DNA from: Butyrivibrio sp.
Lineage (GTDB): Bacteria; Bacillota_A; Clostridia; Lachnospirales; Lachnospiraceae
Length of the DNA: 16,828 nucleotides
Direction of reading: 5' to 3'
Assembly: GCA_017996845.1 (NCBI GenBank)
Contig: JAGOGF010000046.1
Location: 1-16,828 of the forward strand
Shown: piece after piece, positions 14,033 to 16,828 of the stretch
Numbering within the stretch: position 1 is the first letter of the stretch
How the letters are laid out: every line of letters begins with the position of its first letter
Notes under the pieces: model-generated
What the model was told of the DNA's origin: nothing
Seen by the model: the letters and a program-made list of their open reading frames with translations, nothing else
Database searches by the model: none
Program-made: the position numbers and the translations under genes

Positions 14033-15247
14033 TTATTCGATTCCTTCCACTTTATGATAAAACACTTTGATGATCAGATCATAAAGCTGTTCCTCATCAT
14101 ATGTAAATTCCTCATGTTTCGTTTTACCGACCGCAGTGGTTCCCTTAAGAGAATATATACCGGAGGAATCAAAACTGTAACCGATCATGTTCGTTGCCAT
14201 ATAGGTCACCTTTGAGGCATCAATATCTGTCACCATATAGGGTTTTACTCTGTTGAAAATATCAAGTACCAGAGAAGGATCACTTTTCACACCGCTCTTG
14301 AGGCTGCCGGCAAAGCCTCCCAGATACTGTTCCTGCCGCAGAAGTCTTGCTGAGGCACTGTCAAAGGCAGCTTCGTTCCGATACCGGATATAGGTATATG
14401 CTTCCTTGCCTGTCAGCTTGACCCTGTTGCCTTTGGTCAGCCGCTTATCTCCCCATGCGGTACAGTCTTCGAGTACATCGACCGTGACTCCTCCGACTGC
14501 ATTATTGATCTCACTGAAGGCCCCCATATTGAGCGCACAATAACCATTGATCGGCAAATTGTAGAAGAGATTGGAAACCGCCTTTTCCTCCCGTTCACAA
14601 CTCTGCTCTTTGCCATCGCCATATCCATGCTGCAGACAGATCTGCCCGACGCCCGATCCCACAAAAGCACCCTTTTGATCATAAACATCGATATCTGTCA
14701 TCGTATTCCGGTTTACAGATATAACCGAGAACTTTCTGGCATCCGGATCCGCCGCCAGGAGAAATATTGCATCTGCCTGACCACCGCTGATCCCATCCTT
14801 TGCCGTCCTGACTCTGTTCTGATTATCAATTCCCATGATCAGAAATGTCAGAATATTCGAATTATACGTGTAAACACCGCCTTTATACCGAATCCATCCT
14901 GCCTGCCAGTTCTCTCCCTGACTGCTCTCATTACCTGATACTGCTGCAGCAAGATCCGGCCCGCTGGAAGCAGTATTTGCATACAGTTCCTTTTTACCTA
15001 CCTGATTCATAATCTGCCAGGCTGCCAGAACCGTTCCTCCCATACATAACACTGCGATCAGTATCCCGATCAGAATCTTTATGAACAATCTGAAACCATG
15101 CCGCCTGTGATGGTGATGTCTGTGATGATGATGCGTTTCATGCCTGGGATCCTCTCCCTCATTTTCCGGTTTTATGGAAAGATCTGCAATAAACATATCT
15201 TCATCCTTCTGTATTGTCTCATTTGTTGTTTTATTATAGTTTTCCAT
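14033..15247 (-). CDS. LCP family (LytR-CpsA-Psr) protein with His-rich cytoplasmic tail
   Basis: 404 aa, start supported by GGGGAG 9 nt upstream. The cytoplasmic N-terminus (1-52) holds ten histidines among residues 36-50 (a run of ETHHHHRHHHHRRH). One membrane helix (about 53-77) and a linker (78-125) follow, then the LCP domain (about 128-330): LTFLIMGIDN, GGQADAIFLL, FSVISVNRNTMTDI, INNAVGGVTVDV, IRYR and ARLLRQEQYL carry the conserved Asp and Arg residues that bind the pyrophosphate-lipid substrate. LCP enzymes attach wall polymers such as teichoic acids or capsule to peptidoglycan outside the cell. No polymer genes adjoin it, though the XrtG glycan cluster is in the same window. The His cluster may bind metal; it is not a feature of the family core. 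Confidence 0.9.
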   Translation of the reverse strand: MENYNKTTNETIQKDEDMFIADLSIKPENEGEDPRHETHHHHRHHHHRRHGFRLFIKILIGILIAVLCMGGTVLAAWQIMNQVGKKELYANTASSGPDLAAAVSGNESSQGENWQAGWIRYKGGVYTYNSNILTFLIMGIDNQNRVRTAKDGISGGQADAIFLLAADPDARKFSVISVNRNTMTDIDVYDQKGAFVGSGVGQICLQHGYGDGKEQSCEREEKAVSNLFYNLPINGYCALNMGAFSEINNAVGGVTVDVLEDCTAWGDKRLTKGNRVKLTGKEAYTYIRYRNEAAFDSASARLLRQEQYLGGFAGSLKSGVKSDPSLVLDIFNRVKPYMVTDIDASKVTYMATNMIGYSFDSSGIYSLKGTTAVGKTKHEEFTYDEEQLYDLIIKVFYHKVEGIE

Positions 15248-15285
15248 GTTCCGCTGCTCCCCGTTCCTGTTTTCTGATCATTCAT

Positions 15286-15294
15286 AATATAACA
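15286..15294 (-). promoter_or_regulatory. Candidate extended -10 promoter of the LCP gene
   Basis: On the minus strand TGTTATATT is an extended -10 about 39 nt before the ATG. No convincing -35 is seen; the upstream position is taken by a short inverted repeat (15298-15314). Confidence 0.4.
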
Positions 15295-15297
15295 TTG

Positions 15298-15314
15298 TAT
15301 TACATTCTGTAATA
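15298..15314. promoter_or_regulatory. Inverted repeat upstream of the LCP promoter (candidate operator)
   Basis: TATTACA and TGTAATA are perfect 7-bp arms around TTC, lying where the spacer and -35 of the LCP promoter would be. No regulator gene is adjacent. Its inner TTACA/TGTAA resembles half of the redox-operon operator but in inverted orientation, so I do not call them the same site. Confidence 0.4.
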
Positions 15315-15355
15315 AATAAGAACAATTTCTGCACTTTATAAAAATTTTTTCACAA

Positions 15356-15373
15356 AAAAGCAAATTTGCTTTT
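15356..15373. repeat. 18-bp perfect palindrome in the LCP/chemoreceptor gap
   Basis: AAAAGCAAATTTGCTTTT is a perfect palindrome with no loop, in the 225-nt AT-rich gap between divergent genes. It lies 27 nt upstream of the chemoreceptor -10 and 62 nt upstream of the LCP -10. It could be a shared operator or only an AT-rich structural element. Confidence 0.5.
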
Positions 15374-15399
15374 CTGAAATGTATTTTTGACCATATTTA

Positions 15400-15408
15400 T
15401 GTTATAAT
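15400..15408 (+). promoter_or_regulatory. Extended -10 promoter of the PocR-chemoreceptor gene
   Basis: TGTTATAAT is a perfect extended -10 placed 65 nt before the ATG. The -35 region has no consensus match at 16-18 nt, which is usual for extended -10 promoters. Confidence 0.6.
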
Positions 15409-15472
15409 TATATCGATAAGTTATTCAAATTTTATATACATATTTGTAACATACAAAGGAAAGGGAAATTTT

Positions 15473-16510
15473 ATGGTAGAATACACTGGTAGCGGAGAAA
15501 TTGATCTTTCTGTACTGGAAGTCGCTGATGTAATTGATGTTGCCACACTGAAGAAATTTCTGGATAATTTTGCACTCGGAATGAACTGTGCTGCAGTATC
15601 CGTCGACCGCAATGGTAATGAAATTACCTCTCCAAGCTATTATCGTTCTTATTGCCAGGATTTCATTCACAATTCTCCTACCGGAGATAAGCGCTGTGCA
15701 GAATGTCATAACCGTATGGGAGAAGAAGCTGCCAGAACAGGTAAACCTTTTGTCGGTCCCTGCCATGCAGGTCTGACTGACTTTGCAGCACCGATCATCG
15801 TAAACGGTCAGCACCTTGGGACTGTACTTGGCGGTCAGATTCTTGACAAACCCATGGATGAAAAAAATGTACGAAGTGTTGCGCATGAAACCAATCTGGA
15901 TGGCGATGCCTTATGGGCTGCCAGCAAAAAGATCGATATTGTTTCGAAAAAAAATATTGATGCTGCTGCAGAAGTTCTGTTTATTGTAGTAAATACATTT
16001 GCTGAAAATGGCTACAGACAGCTTGAAATCAAGCATATGTCAGGCGAACTGGCTGACAATTTCATTCAGATCTCTTCCACTGTCGATATGCTTGCCGAAT
16101 CTGCACAGACCATCACCTTCAATCAGCAGGCACTGACAGAACAGATTCAGAGCATTACTGCAACAACGGAGAAGATCACCGCTGTTCTCAAATCCATTGA
16201 ACAGATTGCCAACAATATCAAGATGATCGGTCTCAATGCCAGTATCGAAGCTGCACATCTTGGTTCCGCAGGCGCAGGCTTTGCTGTTGTAGCAAAGGAG
16301 ATTCAGAATCTTTCTCAGAAATCAAAAGGAACAGCCAATGAAATCTCGACCATGAATGAGCAGATTACAGAGATTATCTCCAGTACACTGGAAAAGGCTG
16401 ATAATACCCTTAAGACAACCGAAGATCAGTCAGCTGCCATGGAAGAACTCTCTGCAACTACGCAGAATGTAACCACACTGGCTGAGAAGCTGAAGGAACT
16501 TTCCAACTGA
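15473..16510 (+). CDS. Soluble PocR-domain methyl-accepting chemotaxis-like receptor
   Basis: 345 aa, no membrane helix or signal peptide. The N-terminal PocR sensor domain (about 22-180) shows its usual cysteine/histidine set: C39, C61, KRCAECHNR (C75, C78, H79), GPCHAGLTDFAAPI (C97, H98) and GTVLGGQ. PocR domains bind small organics and some sit near redox-active cysteines. The C-terminal half (about 190-345) is a long coiled-coil hairpin. Its tip, MIGLNASIEAAHLGSAGAG followed by FAVVAKEIQNLSQKS, is the kinase/CheW-contact region of chemoreceptors. The arms are short and no C-terminal methyltransferase tether is seen. It should sit in a cytosolic array or act through another partner. No che or fli genes occur in the window. 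The start follows AAAGGAAAGG, and the gene ends at a strong terminator. Confidence 0.92.
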   Translation: MVEYTGSGEIDLSVLEVADVIDVATLKKFLDNFALGMNCAAVSVDRNGNEITSPSYYRSYCQDFIHNSPTGDKRCAECHNRMGEEAARTGKPFVGPCHAGLTDFAAPIIVNGQHLGTVLGGQILDKPMDEKNVRSVAHETNLDGDALWAASKKIDIVSKKNIDAAAEVLFIVVNTFAENGYRQLEIKHMSGELADNFIQISSTVDMLAESAQTITFNQQALTEQIQSITATTEKITAVLKSIEQIANNIKMIGLNASIEAAHLGSAGAGFAVVAKEIQNLSQKSKGTANEISTMNEQITEIISSTLEKADNTLKTTEDQSAAMEELSATTQNVTTLAEKLKELSN

Positions 16511-16527
16511 CAAACAGATCAATATGG

Positions 16528-16564
16528 ATGGCGAAGGTTTTAAAAAAACCTTCGCCATTTTTTT
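16528..16564 (+). terminator. Rho-independent terminator of the chemoreceptor gene
   Basis: A 14-bp stem (core ATGGCGAAGGTTT pairing with AAACCTTCGCCAT) with a 3-nt AAA loop is followed by seven T residues. It starts 18 nt after the stop codon. No T-run follows on the minus strand, so it does not serve the convergent gene equally. Confidence 0.92.
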
Positions 16565-16583
16565 GCGCATATAAACGCTTTGA

Positions 16584-16828
16584 TCAGATCAACCTTAATG
16601 TGGCTGCTTCTATTTCCTCTGCTATGTGTTTCACCTCCGTCTTCGTGAACCCATATGGCGCACTGACTTTATATAAATCTTCAAATGAAGGAATTCTTCC
16701 ATTTCCATTTATTGTTGTTGCTCTCTCCCCACCAGTTGAATAACTGTATGTCAGATCATAGGCTGGTGACAATGACCATCTCATTGTTTTTTCATCAAAT
16801 AAATAAGTAAAGTTTTTTGAGTGGTCAT
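16584..16828 (-). CDS. HipA-family kinase toxin, C-terminal fragment (cut by window edge)
   Basis: The frame is open from the window end to TGA at 16584, giving about 81 residues. It begins with DHSKNFTYLFDE, which contains the histidine-Ser-Lys-Asn part of the HipA catalytic loop (family pattern D-x-H-x-K-N). This is followed by MRWSLSPAYDLTYS, ERATTINGNGRIPS and a helical end. These are hallmarks of the HipA C-terminal lobe. HipA proteins are Ser/Thr kinases that in known cases phosphorylate glutamyl-tRNA synthetase, and are held by a HipB-type antitoxin. The ATP site, the start and any hipB lie outside the window, so intactness and the toxin role cannot be judged. An ATG at 16784 is internal. 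Confidence 0.85.
   Translation of the reverse strand, partial: DHSKNFTYLFDEKTMRWSLSPAYDLTYSYSTGGERATTINGNGRIPSFEDLYKVSAPYGFTKTEVKHIAEEIEAATLRLI

Noticed and set aside
15387..15419. Possible flagellar sigma (SigD-like) promoter before the chemoreceptor, from ATCGATAA
   Set aside because: The matching TAAA at 15 nt upstream is missing, whereas a perfect extended -10 for the housekeeping sigma factor lies next to it.
15425..15886. Minus-strand open frame of 153 codons over the start of the chemoreceptor gene
   Set aside because: Antisense to the PocR domain, with no upstream signals and no motif.

Overview
The window looks like chromosomal DNA from a low-to-mid-GC Gram-positive Clostridia, most likely a Lachnospiraceae gut anaerobe. 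The reasons are the strong AGGAGG-type ribosome sites, TTGACA/TATAAT and extended -10 promoters, an exosortase G cluster, an LCP protein, and an Fe-S/CXXC/TlpA redox operon regulated by an Rrf2 protein. The genus cannot be named from the sequence alone. No RNA gene, IS element, CRISPR array or replication origin was seen, and no gene-free stretch exceeds 300 bases.

Region 1 (1-5690, minus strand) is one dense operon for an exosortase G (XrtG) surface system. In order of transcription it encodes: a secreted Ser/Thr/Gly-rich protein with two VDG..DW modules and a C-terminal sorting tail; exosortase XrtG with Cys/Arg/His catalytic residues; a BcsA-like membrane glycosyltransferase of family 2; a two-TM sensor-like protein with a very degenerate GGDEF-like domain; a 6-pyruvoyl-tetrahydropterin-synthase-like protein that keeps its zinc histidines but has lost its catalytic residues; and the start of a large membrane protein of the PTPS-related family. 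Several of these genes overlap, which suggests translational coupling. The cluster probably makes a glycan and anchors or modifies the sorted protein with it.

Region 2 (5930-10268) holds, in order, a VanZ-like membrane protein (+), a small protein with two CxxC pairs (-), a membrane-anchored SH3b protein (+), and a c-di-GMP enzyme with an extracytoplasmic substrate-binding-like sensor followed by GGDEF and EAL domains (-).

Region 3 (10350-12619, minus strand) is a compact redox operon: TlpA-like thioredoxin lipoprotein, Rrf2 regulator, a 44-residue CXXC peptide, and a polytopic multi-cluster 4Fe-4S protein. Its promoter (TTGACA, 17 bp, TATAGT) lies inside and beside a perfect 14+14 bp inverted repeat that is the obvious candidate operator for the Rrf2 protein.

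Region 4 (12616-15247, minus strand) holds a MATE-type efflux transporter downstream of an LCP-family (LytR-CpsA-Psr) cell-wall ligase-like protein with a striking His-rich cytoplasmic tail.

Region 5 (15473-16828) holds a soluble PocR-domain chemoreceptor-like protein (+) ending in a strong terminator, and the C-terminal end of a HipA-family kinase toxin (-) that runs off the window.
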